DNA of 64,000 nucleotides from CAZCAQ01 sp964496905 (GTDB lineage Bacteria; Patescibacteriota; WWE3; UBA101185; UBA10185): assembly GCA_964496905.1 (NCBI GenBank), contig CAZCAQ010000005.1, forward strand, positions 4,206-68,205, read 5' to 3'. Shown here one piece after another: positions 33,612-41,696 of the stretch. Numbering within the stretch: the stretch's first letter is position 1; each line of letters begins with the position of its first letter. The notes under the pieces were generated by a model. The model was not told the DNA's origin. It was given only the letters and a program-made list of their open reading frames with translations, and made no database searches. The translations under genes and the position numbers were made by a program.

Positions 33612-34739
33612 AGTAATTTCGGCAGTGTTTTTCCAATTGTATTTGCTTAAAACATTGTTGCCCTTATTTATTAATTCAGTTTTTAACGTGGTGTTTTTGC
33701 TTATTTCATAAATCTTTGACGAGATGTCGTTAATCTTGTTTGGGTTAAAGTACAAAACTGAATCACCATAAATTTCACGGTGGCACTCAATGTTGGAAAT
33801 TACACATGCTTTGCCAAAAACCATGGCCTCCAAAGGTGTTAAGCTAAACCCTTCCTTTAACGATGGAAATACATAAAACTCACAACCAGCGCGCAGGGTG
33901 TTCATTTGCGAATCTGATATTCTTTGCATTTGTCCAGGCAGAAACACTCTTTTACTAAGATCGTATTCTTTTACCAATTCTGCAATTTTATTCGAAAATT
34001 TGTCGTTTTTACCCGCTATAACTAAGTTCAAAACAAAATCAGGTTTTTTTACAAGTTCTCCAAAAGCTTGAAGTAGTTTACCTAGGTTTTTATGCTCATA
34101 CATGCTCCCAACGTATAAAATGTAAGGTTTTTGAATATTCATAGATGCTAAAGTTCCAGCCAGATCTTCTACATTATTAATATTTATTTGTGGGTCAACT
34201 CCTTCGGGCGCATAAACAAGTTTTTGATCAGGTGTGCCAAACACACTTATGATGTCGCTTAAAGTCGCTTTTGAAGGCACAATCACGTTAGACGATCTGT
34301 AAATTGCCCACCGTGTAACCAGCTTATAAACAAATTTCTTTAATTTAAAATAAGGTTTTGGGAGGGTAGTTCCCTTTTCTGTGCTAAAAGAATGCATAAT
34401 AATGTCGGGAATTGCTGTTACAATCTTTTTTGGAAAAAAGACTGGAATATTAAAATGCGGCACATATAGCAAATCAGGGTTGTATTTGAGCAATTTTGCT
34501 AAAAAAAAGATTTGTTCGCTAAATGAGTACCATGGGTAATTAGCCTCAATCTTTGTAAAATTAGACGATTTTGGCTCAAACTCGTTAAATTGCTCTTTTT
34601 TTAAAAAAACAAGGTATTGGTTGGTTTGGTCGATTTGCTCTAATTGCTCTAGAATATTTTTTGTGTATCTGCCAGGGCCTGCTTCGCCATAAAAGCGTGC
34701 GTCAAAGGCTATTTTTTTGGTTTTGTTCATTTTTAGCAT
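33576..34739 (-). CDS. Family 4 glycosyltransferase
   Basis: 387 residues, paralogue of its convergent neighbour. N-terminal IAFDARFYGEAGPGRYTKNI, donor domain ILYVGSMYEHKNLGKLLQAF, LVIAGKNDKF, VFLPGQMQRISDSQMNTLRA and the EX7E acidic pair in SLKEGFSLTPLEAMVFGKA. The start may be 34739 or the ATG at 34730. The two genes share 36 bases at their 3' ends, tail to tail, unusual for a window in which most genes are separated. Confidence 0.9.
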   Translation of the reverse strand: MLKMNKTKKIAFDARFYGEAGPGRYTKNILEQLEQIDQTNQYLVFLKKEQFNEFEPKSSNFTKIEANYPWYSFSEQIFFLAKLLKYNPDLLYVPHFNIPVFFPKKIVTAIPDIIMHSFSTEKGTTLPKPYFKLKKFVYKLVTRWAIYRSSNVIVPSKATLSDIISVFGTPDQKLVYAPEGVDPQININNVEDLAGTLASMNIQKPYILYVGSMYEHKNLGKLLQAFGELVKKPDFVLNLVIAGKNDKFSNKIAELVKEYDLSKRVFLPGQMQRISDSQMNTLRAGCEFYVFPSLKEGFSLTPLEAMVFGKACVISNIECHREIYGDSVLYFNPNKINDISSKIYEISKNTTLKTELINKGNNVLSKYNWKNTAEITLQTFNAVLHNS

Positions 34740-34763
34740 TATTTAAGGTAAAATTTACTGATT

Positions 34764-35438
34764 ATGGATAGTTTACTTCAAAAGTTCGAATCTTTCCAAG
34801 CTTCAATGGCGCACTTCCCTGTTGCTATCTATGTCTTTGTAGGTTCTTTTGTGGAAGAACTCGTCTCCCCCATCCCTTCGCCTCTTGTTTTAACATCTGC
34901 AGGTTTTTTAATTGATTCTCAGGGTAAAGGTATTATATATCTTTTTATTGTCGCCTTTTTTGGCATGGTTGGAAAAATGCTAGCCACTATGCTTTATTAT
35001 TACGCAGGCTTAAAGGGTGAAGAATTTTTTGATAAAAAGATTGCGCGAGTGCTGGGCTTAAGCAACTTAGATGTTGATAAATATGGCAATTTTTTTGAAG
35101 ACAACAAAAAAGGCATTGTACTGTTTTTGCTTGTTAGAATAATTCCAATTTTTCCCTCTGCGCCAGTTTCGTTAGTTGCAGGAATGATTAAAATGGACAC
35201 TCGCAAATTCGTAATTTTATCGGCAATCGGCATTTATTTTAGAAACTTGATGCTACTGGCTTTTGGCTATTTTAGCTACGAAAACATGGATTATGTTTTG
35301 GATATAATTATGAATTTGGAAAGTAAACTCGGCGAAGCACTGCTTTTGGTTGTAATGGCTGGGTTTGCAGTTTACGCGTATAAAAATAAGGATAAGATCG
35401 AGGCTTTTGTGTTGCGAAAAGTGAAAACTAAAAAGTGA
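34764..35438 (+). CDS. DedA/VTT-family membrane protein
   Basis: 224 residues. Signature GSFVEELVSPIPSPLVLTSA (the ExxxPxPSE-like entrance of VTT proteins), GMVGKMLATMLYYYAGLKGE and FLLVRIIPIFPSAPVSLVAG with the conserved Arg and Pro, then three helices and a basic tail. DedA proteins flip undecaprenyl phosphate or other lipids across the membrane, which suits a glycan-building neighbourhood. Divergent from the glycosyltransferase with 24 bp between them. Confidence 0.9.
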   Translation: MDSLLQKFESFQASMAHFPVAIYVFVGSFVEELVSPIPSPLVLTSAGFLIDSQGKGIIYLFIVAFFGMVGKMLATMLYYYAGLKGEEFFDKKIARVLGLSNLDVDKYGNFFEDNKKGIVLFLLVRIIPIFPSAPVSLVAGMIKMDTRKFVILSAIGIYFRNLMLLAFGYFSYENMDYVLDIIMNLESKLGEALLLVVMAGFAVYAYKNKDKIEAFVLRKVKTKK

Positions 35439-35439
35439 A

Positions 35440-35486
35440 GGCAGAATCAGAGGTACACGCGTTTGTCGCATGACCTTGATTCTGCC
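35440..35486. terminator. Long stem between convergent genes
   Basis: Arms ggcagaatca[g]aggt (35440-35454) and accttgattctgcc (35473-35486) give a 14-bp stem with one bulge and a loop of about 18. No T-run on either side, so it may be a terminator in both directions or a structured RNA. Confidence 0.5.
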
Positions 35487-35496
35487 AACTGTGGCA

Positions 35497-35673
35497 CTAT
35501 GAGAAAAGTCTCCATAAGAGTGCTAGGCAAATCACGAATACAATTCCGGCCGCGCCTCTAATGATTATACGAGCCAGTTTCCTTTCCTGCTTTTGACCTT
35601 TGGAAAAAATCCAAAGGACAAGCGCGCCACCCCCAAATAAAACAAGCGCAACGCTGACAAATTGGGCAAACAT
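35497..35673 (-). CDS. 58-residue two-helix membrane protein
   Basis: Short frame with Shine-Dalgarno GGAG seven bases before ATG. The product starts MFAQFVSVALVLFGGGALVL, forms one helix, has a basic cytosolic loop (SKGQKQERKLARIIIR) and a second helix ending CLALLWRLFS. Not recognised; similar two-helix miniproteins often regulate transporters. Divergent from the RRM gene promoter. Confidence 0.62.
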   Translation of the reverse strand: MFAQFVSVALVLFGGGALVLWIFSKGQKQERKLARIIIRGAAGIVFVICLALLWRLFS

Positions 35674-35730
35674 ACTCTGCTCCTTTTACTAACCTATAGT
35701 CTTACTATTCGCATATTACCACATAAATGC

Positions 35731-35736
35731 TATAAT
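35731..35736 (+). promoter_or_regulatory. -10 box of RRM gene
   Basis: Extended TGC-TATAAT box; predicted start near 35743 implies a leader of about 185 bases. Confidence 0.7.
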
Positions 35737-35742
35737 GCAACA

Positions 35743-35927
35743 GACTAGGATGTAAGAAACGTAAAAGGCCTTTTCAAAAGAAAAGCCTTAAAATGGCCAG
35801 AAATGGTGCACAGAGATGTAATCTCCGTTGGTCACGCAAAGCGCAACCAACGTAAGGAAATCCCCTGTTTTATGTTCTCCCAAGTTTTAGCAATTATTAA
35901 TTTGCATACGAATGGCGGTGAAAAATA
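35743..35927 (+). promoter_or_regulatory. Structured 5' leader of RRM gene with upstream ORF
   Basis: Long leader in a window where most genes have none. Hairpin A is at 35765-35789 (aaggccttttc/gaaaagcctt), hairpin B at 35826-35852 (cgttggt/accaacg). A 20-codon ORF (35793-35855) starting MARNGAQRC and ending in TAA spans hairpin B. Shine-Dalgarno ggtga lies before the RRM ATG. No riboswitch family fits. Confidence 0.5.
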
Positions 35928-36263
35928 ATGGCAAAACTATATGTAGGAAATCTACCTTATAAGTACAATGATGCTGATCTTAAAGCTCTTTTTGAAGCTT
36001 ACGGTGAAGTTACATCATCTGTAGTTATAATGGACAAAATGTCCGGTAGAAGCAAAGGATTCGGTTTCGTAGAACTTGGAGATGATGTTGCTGAAACAGC
36101 AATTTCTGAAATGAACGGTAAAGATGTAGATGGATTAACCTTAAAGGTATCTGTAGCAAGACCAATGGAAGATCGACCAGCACGTAGTGGTGGATACAAT
36201 AACAACGGAGGAGGATACAACAAAGGAGGATCTAAAAGCGGTGGGTACAATAACAGGTACTAA
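35928..36263 (+). CDS. Glycine-rich RNA-binding (RRM) protein
   Basis: 111 residues: one RRM domain (1-80) with RNP2 LYVGNL and RNP1 KGFGFVEL, then a tail of Gly, Tyr and Asn (GGYNNNGGGYNKGG). This is the layout of cyanobacterial Rbp and plant glycine-rich cold-response proteins. Likely an RNA chaperone; the tail can drive condensation. The long structured leader suggests control at the RNA level, perhaps by its own product. A strong terminator follows. Confidence 0.93.
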   Translation: MAKLYVGNLPYKYNDADLKALFEAYGEVTSSVVIMDKMSGRSKGFGFVELGDDVAETAISEMNGKDVDGLTLKVSVARPMEDRPARSGGYNNNGGGYNKGGSKSGGYNNRY

Positions 36264-36285
36264 ACGTTTCTCATTAACGTAAATA

Positions 36286-36320
36286 AAAAGGCGCTGGGTA
36301 AAACCAGCGCTTTTTTTATT
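36286..36320 (+). terminator. Terminator of RRM gene
   Basis: Perfect stem gcgctgg/ccagcgc (36291-36297, 36304-36310) followed by seven T. Confidence 0.92.
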
Positions 36321-36391
36321 GACTAAATAGTAAATAGTGCTAACCTAGTTTTCACATTACTGTTGCGGTTAACATATAAGGTTAGTGAAAC

Positions 36392-36652
36392 ATGACAGAT
36401 CTAGATCTGCAGCCTTTAGAAGGCACATTAAGCGTGCTATCGATTAACACCGAGAAACAGGAGGAACTTAAAAGGTTTCTGAAGGCGAGAGGCCTACATT
36501 ACACTGCAATGCGAACTGGACTTACGATAATTGTATTTAAAAAAGATTGGAATTACATGAAAGTATCGGAAGGCCTTCAAGTCTATCATCGAAGGACCAT
36601 ATCATTCTCACTTATAGGGGACAAAGAACCCTATACGTTCCAGATTGCGTGA
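36392..36652 (+). CDS. Small hypothetical protein
   Basis: 86 residues, alpha/beta: SVLSINTEKQEELKRFLKAR, then LTIIVFKKDWNYMKVSEGLQ and strands. Could be a small ferredoxin-like fold. A candidate promoter TTGACT (36319-36324), 16-base spacer, TAACCT (36341-36346) precedes a leader of about 40 bases. Ends in TGA. A 9-bp hairpin lies at 36660-36696. Not recognised. Confidence 0.62.
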   Translation: MTDLDLQPLEGTLSVLSINTEKQEELKRFLKARGLHYTAMRTGLTIIVFKKDWNYMKVSEGLQVYHRRTISFSLIGDKEPYTFQIA

Positions 36653-36659
36653 GTACGTG

Positions 36660-36696
36660 GTAGGCACTTCGAGGATCGAAAAAGCGGAGTGCCTAC
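36660..36696 (+). terminator. Hairpin after small gene
   Basis: 9-bp stem gtaggcact/agtgcctac with a 19-base loop and no clear T-run. Weak terminator or RNA element. Confidence 0.45.
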
Positions 36697-36781
36697 TGCA
36701 AAACCTTAAAACGCAATCCTTGCCTCTTGTTTTTTCATGACTGCTATCTTGCTAGAGTTTGTCTAATAATACAACTGTCCT

Positions 36782-38269
36782 CTATTTTTTAACTCTTTGA
36801 TTTTTTCTAAATACCTTAACTAAGGTTTCATTAGAATATGGATTTGTGTAAGTAAACATTGGCTTTTTACCACTAGATTCAGGAAAATTTGCTTCTCTGG
36901 CTCCAGTAATAAAAGGTCTTTTTACTTCAACAACGTAGTAACATGGTCTTGAGTCTTTTTTTCCATAACCTGCCGTCATATATATTTGAGAAATTTCTTT
37001 ACCTTCATTAGTTATATAGCTGCACTTGTCTGGATTACTTTTTACATAAGCATTTATACCTTTCCAATTTCTATAGTGAGGAAAGCCAAAAGTCAAAACC
37101 TCCGCATCTATATATTCTGGATTTTTGTATTCCACAGATCCTATCTTAAAAACTGTTTTGGAATCCCATGGATACTCTAGTTTATGATCAACAAAAAGCA
37201 TGTAAGATTGGTAATACAACATACCAAGAAATACTATAAGCACAAGCAAGGAGACTTTAAAAATCCTTTTATTTGTTAAAAAGAGTTCAATGGCAAAAGT
37301 AGATAAGAATAGTGCTGGAATAACATAATTGTAAATATGTGTTCCTGGCTTTTGCATTAAATATCTTATTGCCAAAAAATTAAAAATAAACCAAATCCAA
37401 AACATCCAGGATTTTTTTATTGTGACAACTGATAGTGTAACTAGAGCTATTAACAAATAAAGTGTGATATATGGGTTGTACAGTTCAAATATAAATTTAT
37501 GCCGTTCAAGTGGATATGTGCTTATACCAACCCTTTTGTCATAGTACTTTAAATTATCGGGGTTGCTTAGTTGGAATTCTTTGTAAGGAAGTAAGTAAGG
37601 CAATAATATTATGCAGCCAAGAACGAAACAGCTTAAAGTGGTTAGCACTTTTGTGCGTGTTGTAACATTCTTTTTTAGCAAAAATTGCAAAAAAAGCAGT
37701 GAAATAGGCAAAACAAAAAATACAGCATCCCAATGAGCTAAAAGAGAGATACTGAAAAAGATAACTCCAAACAAACCATAAAGTACATGTTTAGAACCTT
37801 TTTTTGCAAGTAAAATAAACATTAAGAGTGACAATAGTGAAAAGAAAATGTTTATATTTTGATATTGAACAATACGACCAAAACCCACAAAAAAGCCGTT
37901 TACTAAAAACAATGTACTTCCCAAAAAGCGTACTGTCTCGGACTTAAAGTATTGAGCTAAAATTAAATAAAATATTACAACTGAAAAAGTGCTTAAGGCG
38001 GCAAAAGGTATCCGCATAGATGCCTCATCTTTTTTATCAATACCAGAATTTATTGTAAGTTGAGTTACAAAAAACTGCATCGGCCCCTTGCGCTGGTTTA
38101 GTAAAAATTCATCTACACTGCTTCCCTTTTTGGGACTAATTACTGCTTTTTTTTCGTCGTCTTGAAATTCTGAATAACCTAGGTATTGAAAGCGTAAAAA
38201 TGCGGAAAGTAAGATTAGCAGTGATAAAGTAAAGATTTGTTTTTTGTACTTTAATATTAAGGAAATCAC
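36782..38269 (-). CDS. Family 39-like (ArnT/PMT) membrane glycosyltransferase
   Basis: 495 residues with about ten membrane helices. The first external loop has LGYSEFQDDEKKAVISPKKG with the acidic pair of GT-C enzymes, and a second acidic site follows helix 2 (KKDEASMRIP). C-terminal external domain is soluble (SNPDKCSYITNEG, CYYVVEVKRP). Family members use polyprenyl-phosphate sugars. Shares four bases with the upstream gene of the same strand. Confidence 0.85.
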   Translation of the reverse strand: MISLILKYKKQIFTLSLLILLSAFLRFQYLGYSEFQDDEKKAVISPKKGSSVDEFLLNQRKGPMQFFVTQLTINSGIDKKDEASMRIPFAALSTFSVVIFYLILAQYFKSETVRFLGSTLFLVNGFFVGFGRIVQYQNINIFFSLLSLLMFILLAKKGSKHVLYGLFGVIFFSISLLAHWDAVFFVLPISLLFLQFLLKKNVTTRTKVLTTLSCFVLGCIILLPYLLPYKEFQLSNPDNLKYYDKRVGISTYPLERHKFIFELYNPYITLYLLIALVTLSVVTIKKSWMFWIWFIFNFLAIRYLMQKPGTHIYNYVIPALFLSTFAIELFLTNKRIFKVSLLVLIVFLGMLYYQSYMLFVDHKLEYPWDSKTVFKIGSVEYKNPEYIDAEVLTFGFPHYRNWKGINAYVKSNPDKCSYITNEGKEISQIYMTAGYGKKDSRPCYYVVEVKRPFITGAREANFPESSGKKPMFTYTNPYSNETLVKVFRKNQRVKK

Positions 38270-38538
38270 TTAGGTTCTTCTTTAATTTCTACTATTTTTG
38301 GTTGTTTTGGCTCTTTTTTAAATATATCTCTAAAATCATATCCAAAGTACTTTAAAGTTGCAAAAATCAAAAACATTGCTGCACCTTCATCAACATTTCC
38401 CATAAATGGAATGTTGTCAGGAATAAACTCAAAAATTCCTAAAGTAGGGTTAAGAAGGTATATAAAAGACATAATTCCAATAGTTAAAACTACGTAGTCA
38501 CGTCTTTCTTCAAGGTTAATTTTGTTGAATAATTTCAT
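38266..38538 (-). CDS. DUF1232/YkvA-like small membrane protein
   Basis: 90 residues from the ATG at 38538 (an earlier start at 38559 would overlap TATAAT). The DUF1232 core is PDNIPFMGNVDEGAAMFLIF, where the usual motif is D-xIPxxGxxDD, then LKYFGYDFRDIFKK and a Lys/Pro/Glu tail. Two hydrophobic stretches. Family role unknown. Overlaps the glycosyltransferase by four bases (ATGA-type linkage), so translation is coupled. Confidence 0.75.
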   Translation of the reverse strand: MKLFNKINLEERRDYVVLTIGIMSFIYLLNPTLGIFEFIPDNIPFMGNVDEGAAMFLIFATLKYFGYDFRDIFKKEPKQPKIVEIKEEPK

Positions 38539-38588
38539 GTTAGTTGAATTATAGGACAAATTGGGTATTTTTGTGCTAATTTAGTTTT

Positions 38589-39731
38589 ATGACCAAAAAA
38601 CTTATACTGCCCATATTTTTAGTTTTAAGCGTATTTAGTGCTGTTTTCGTAATTAGGACGATAAATTCCAAAAATGCCAATATTTCAGTAAAAACTCCCG
38701 CTTTGGTAAAAAGCGAAGTTAAATCAAATGATGACGAAATAGACTTGTCAAAGGCTAAGCTTGAAGTTGTCGCAACAAATTTAACTGTTCCATGGGAAAT
38801 AGTTTTTTTGCCTAGTGGAGATATGCTTGTTACTCAGCGATCCGGTGAATTATTACGTATAGGTGATCAAACGAAAATTATTCAAAAAATTCAAGGAGTA
38901 AATCATGTTGGTGAAGGTGGACTTCTTGGCATGGCTCTTAGTCGTAACTTTTCTGAAGATGGGCTCCTGTTTTTGTATTTAACCTCTAGCGAAAATGGAA
39001 ATATCACAAATAGGGTTGAAAGATATAGGCTTGAAAACGACAAGCTTGTAGAAAAGAAGATACTACTTCAAGGAATTAAAGGCGCTACTAATCATGACGG
39101 AGGCAGGATAGCTTTTGGCCCGGATGGGTATTTATACATAGCTACTGGTGATGCAGAAAATCAGCAGAGTTCTCAAGACAAAGGTTCTTTAAATGGAAAG
39201 ATTTTAAGGATTACAACTGATGGGGATATTCCTTCAAACAATCCTTTTGGCACTGCGATTTATTCTTTGGGTCATCGAAATCCTCAGGGACTTGCTTGGG
39301 ATATTAAAGGAAATTTGTGGGCCAGTGAACATGGTCCATCGGGTTTAGCATCGGGTTTTGACGAGATTAATTTAATAAATGCTGGTTCTAATTACGGTTG
39401 GCCCTTAGTTACTGGGGATGACAGCAGCGAGGGACTAGTTTCGCCTGTTATTCACTCTGGTTCTAGCGATACGTGGGCTCCTTCTGGCATGGCATATAGT
39501 GATGGGAGTTTATATTTTTCAGGTTTAAGGGGAGAGGCCTTATATCAGGCAAAGATTGCTCAAGATGGTAGTTTAAGCCTTACAGAGCATTTTAAGGGCC
39601 AATTCGGTCGTATTAGGGCCGTAGTTATAGGGCCAGATGGTAACTTATATTTTTCAACCAGTAATACTGACGGTAGAGGAAATCCCGACGAGGACGACGA
39701 TAAAATAATAAAGGTAATTCTAACTCAGTAA
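38589..39731 (+). CDS. PQQ-dependent sugar dehydrogenase (GSDH) family protein
   Basis: 380 residues: N-terminal membrane anchor (LILPIFLVLSVFSAVFVI), then a six-bladed propeller of the glucose/sorbosone dehydrogenase family: NLTVPWEIVFLPSGDMLVTQ, EGGLLGMALSRNFSEDG, NHDGGRIAFGPDGYLYIATG, NPQGLAWDIKGNLWASEHGP and GSNYGWPLVTG. His in TNHDGG and the Asp/Glu set are the usual catalytic and Ca sites. Oxidises sugars outside the cell if PQQ is available. No PQQ synthesis is seen. TAATTT ends 6 bases before ATG. Confidence 0.9.
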   Translation: MTKKLILPIFLVLSVFSAVFVIRTINSKNANISVKTPALVKSEVKSNDDEIDLSKAKLEVVATNLTVPWEIVFLPSGDMLVTQRSGELLRIGDQTKIIQKIQGVNHVGEGGLLGMALSRNFSEDGLLFLYLTSSENGNITNRVERYRLENDKLVEKKILLQGIKGATNHDGGRIAFGPDGYLYIATGDAENQQSSQDKGSLNGKILRITTDGDIPSNNPFGTAIYSLGHRNPQGLAWDIKGNLWASEHGPSGLASGFDEINLINAGSNYGWPLVTGDDSSEGLVSPVIHSGSSDTWAPSGMAYSDGSLYFSGLRGEALYQAKIAQDGSLSLTEHFKGQFGRIRAVVIGPDGNLYFSTSNTDGRGNPDEDDDKIIKVILTQ

Positions 39732-39744
39732 TGTCTAATTCTAA

Positions 39745-39777
39745 ACAAAACAGCCCCCTGTTCGAGGGCTGTCTTTA
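39745..39777. terminator. Bidirectional terminator
   Basis: 7-bp stem acagccc/gggctgt between convergent genes, flanked by A-run on one side and ctttat on the other. Confidence 0.75.
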
Positions 39778-39797
39778 TGCCTAAAGCAAATAACTAT

Positions 39798-40607
39798 TTA
39801 CTTTTTAGCATTTGGGTTTGCTTGCACATAACTTACGCAAGCCCCTTGATTCTTAAATGCGGGTGAATTAAAGGTCATCCAACCACCATTTTTACATGCG
39901 TCCTTATTTGCAGGAGTTAATGCTGGATCAAAGTTGTAAACGGTTTCATCAGAAGCTGTTGTTACTACAACATTATCTAAGTAGCCATCCAAACCTACAT
40001 CACTTGCAGAAGTATCTCCTACGTTAAGTGCGAACATTCTAATGTTAGAACCAGCGCTTAACAGGTCCATGTCTGCAGGTACTGCTGGGCAGGTATATGG
40101 AGAACTACCTCGTGTGGTTACATCATATGGAAGTGTTGGGTCAAAAGTAACGGTTGTAAAGCCGCTAACTGAACCAACTGTTGGAACAACATTGTATCTA
40201 CAGTCGTAATACTTTAAATCATCAGATTCTCCGAAATTTGCGTATACATTCATGTAGAATTGTTCTTCGTCGTTTGTGTCACCACCTGCACCTATCATAA
40301 AGTCGTAAGATACTGACTCTATATCTGCTACAGGCATGTTGATAAAGTATTCACCAACAAATTTATCAGCTGCAGTTGCGCTTATTGGCATAACATATAG
40401 GCTGCCTACGCCAATACTTGCTTGGTCAGTGTTGAACTCATAAGGTGTGGAAGTTGTAACATCTCTGTTAAACAACCAGCCTGGCTGATTCTCACCTGCT
40501 GATGTATTTCCTGTAACTAGTACAGTTGTTGCTGCTAATGCTGTTGCAAGAACTGTGAAGACACTAAACACGAAAACAAAGGTTAAAAGTTTAGAATATT
40601 TTGTCAT
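39798..40607 (-). CDS. Secreted protein with C-terminal Cys/Trp motif
   Basis: 269 residues from the ATG at 40607, preceded by strong Shine-Dalgarno GAGGAGGTGA. Signal peptide KLLTFVFVFSVFTVLATALA with cleavage after ALA. Beta-rich body with a single Cys pair. The end has DACKNGGWMTFNSPAFKNQG followed by ACVSYVQAN, a Cys-containing tail found on many exported proteins of Gram-positive and CPR bacteria. Probably a surface or adhesive protein. The strong Shine-Dalgarno suggests high expression. Confidence 0.82.
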   Translation of the reverse strand: MTKYSKLLTFVFVFSVFTVLATALAATTVLVTGNTSAGENQPGWLFNRDVTTSTPYEFNTDQASIGVGSLYVMPISATAADKFVGEYFINMPVADIESVSYDFMIGAGGDTNDEEQFYMNVYANFGESDDLKYYDCRYNVVPTVGSVSGFTTVTFDPTLPYDVTTRGSSPYTCPAVPADMDLLSAGSNIRMFALNVGDTSASDVGLDGYLDNVVVTTASDETVYNFDPALTPANKDACKNGGWMTFNSPAFKNQGACVSYVQANPNAKK

Positions 40608-40640
40608 TATTATCACCTCCTCTAAAGACAAAAATAGATA

Positions 40641-40664
40641 AAAAAATCCGCAAAGCTGCGGATT
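40641..40664 (-). terminator. Terminator of giant-protein/ABC/PHP operon
   Basis: 7-bp stem aatccgc/gcggatt, followed on the minus strand by TTTTTTT. It also lies just upstream of the secreted gene. Confidence 0.8.
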
Positions 40665-40743
40665 AAAGCGATTTATTATTAATCAATTTAAAATGGGCAC
40701 TTTAACATTGTAACCAGATACTTAGAATAAGTAAATGCTTTTT

Positions 40744-41696
40744 TTATTCCTCAACCCAGCGTTTATTAATAAAATACCGGCCAAAAGTTTGGCACCAGAN
40801 NNNNNNNNNNNNNNNNNNNNNNNNNNNNNNNNNNNNNNNNNNNNNNNNNNNNNNNNNNNNNNNNNNNNNNNNNNNNNNNNNNNNNNNNNNNNNNNNNNNT
40901 ATTCCTCAACCCAGCGTTTATTAATAAAATACCGGCCAAAAGTTTGGCACCAGAGCATATCAATAGCCATTCTCGCCATGCTTAATCTAAGTCCAGTAAC
41001 ATATGTTTCTTTGTTTTTTATGGCATTAATAATGTCCTGCGGAGTTTTGCAAGTATCTGGCAAAATTGTTAAACCTTTGCCTATTTGATAATGCAGGTGA
41101 GCATCGCTTCCACCCGTTATGCCTACATCTAATTGTTTGGCTAAATCTAAAAAGTGGATGTCAACACGGCCATGAATTGGATCAAAAACTTCCATTGCAT
41201 CTATATTTAGCTTTTTTATAATTTCTTCATCAATTCGAGCAAAATCAATATTTGGGTGCTTTTTGTTAAACGGATGAGCTACAACGGCAATTCCTCCTTG
41301 AGCATGAATTTGATCAATTGCGGTGTTAATCGGCAGACCTTTTTCAATTTTACTTGCAATTCCATATGCCAAAATCTCACCACTATCAGTAGAAAGCTCC
41401 ATTCCGGGCACAACAATAATGCCATATTCGTTTGCTAATTTTTGGGCTTCTAAATTACCTATTGTAGTGTTGTGGTCAGTGATTGAAATTGCTTGCAGTC
41501 CCCTCTTGGCTGCAATTGCTAGAATGTTTCGAACATGTGAAGTTCCATCAATAATAATTTTACTAAGTAGATCTGGTTCTTCTTCAAAAATTTCTACTTT
41601 TGGATAAATGGAAGTAATTTTTTGCGTTACTTCGGGGTTTTTAATGTATAAAGCGTGACTAGAATATTTAGAATGTATATGAAGATCGGCAAGCAT
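40744..41696 (-). CDS. PHP-domain metal-dependent phosphoesterase
   Basis: The frame starts at 41696 and runs to the gap at 40899. PHP motifs: MLADLHIHSKYS, LQAISITDHNTTIGN, GMELSTDSGEI, VVAHPFNKKHPN, MEVFDPIHG and GITGGSDAHLHYQ, giving a complete trinuclear metal site. Flanks of the gap are an identical 55-mer (40745-40799 and 40900-40954). If the two copies are one, the protein ends WCQTFGRYFINKRWVEE with TAA at 40744-40746, and is about 266 residues. The first base is shared with the permease stop (TAATG). Acts on a phosphate monoester or as a nuclease; substrate unknown. Confidence 0.88.
40745..40954. repeat. False gap flanked by identical 55-mers
   Basis: Bases 40745-40799 and 40900-40954 are identical and lie on either side of exactly 100 N. 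This is what results when two contigs overlapping by one k-mer are scaffolded without merging. Confidence 0.9.

Noticed and set aside
35800..35860. Possible c-di-GMP riboswitch (acgcaaagc in the RRM leader)
   Set aside because: Only this short piece resembles the GEMM consensus; the remaining conserved parts and stems are missing.
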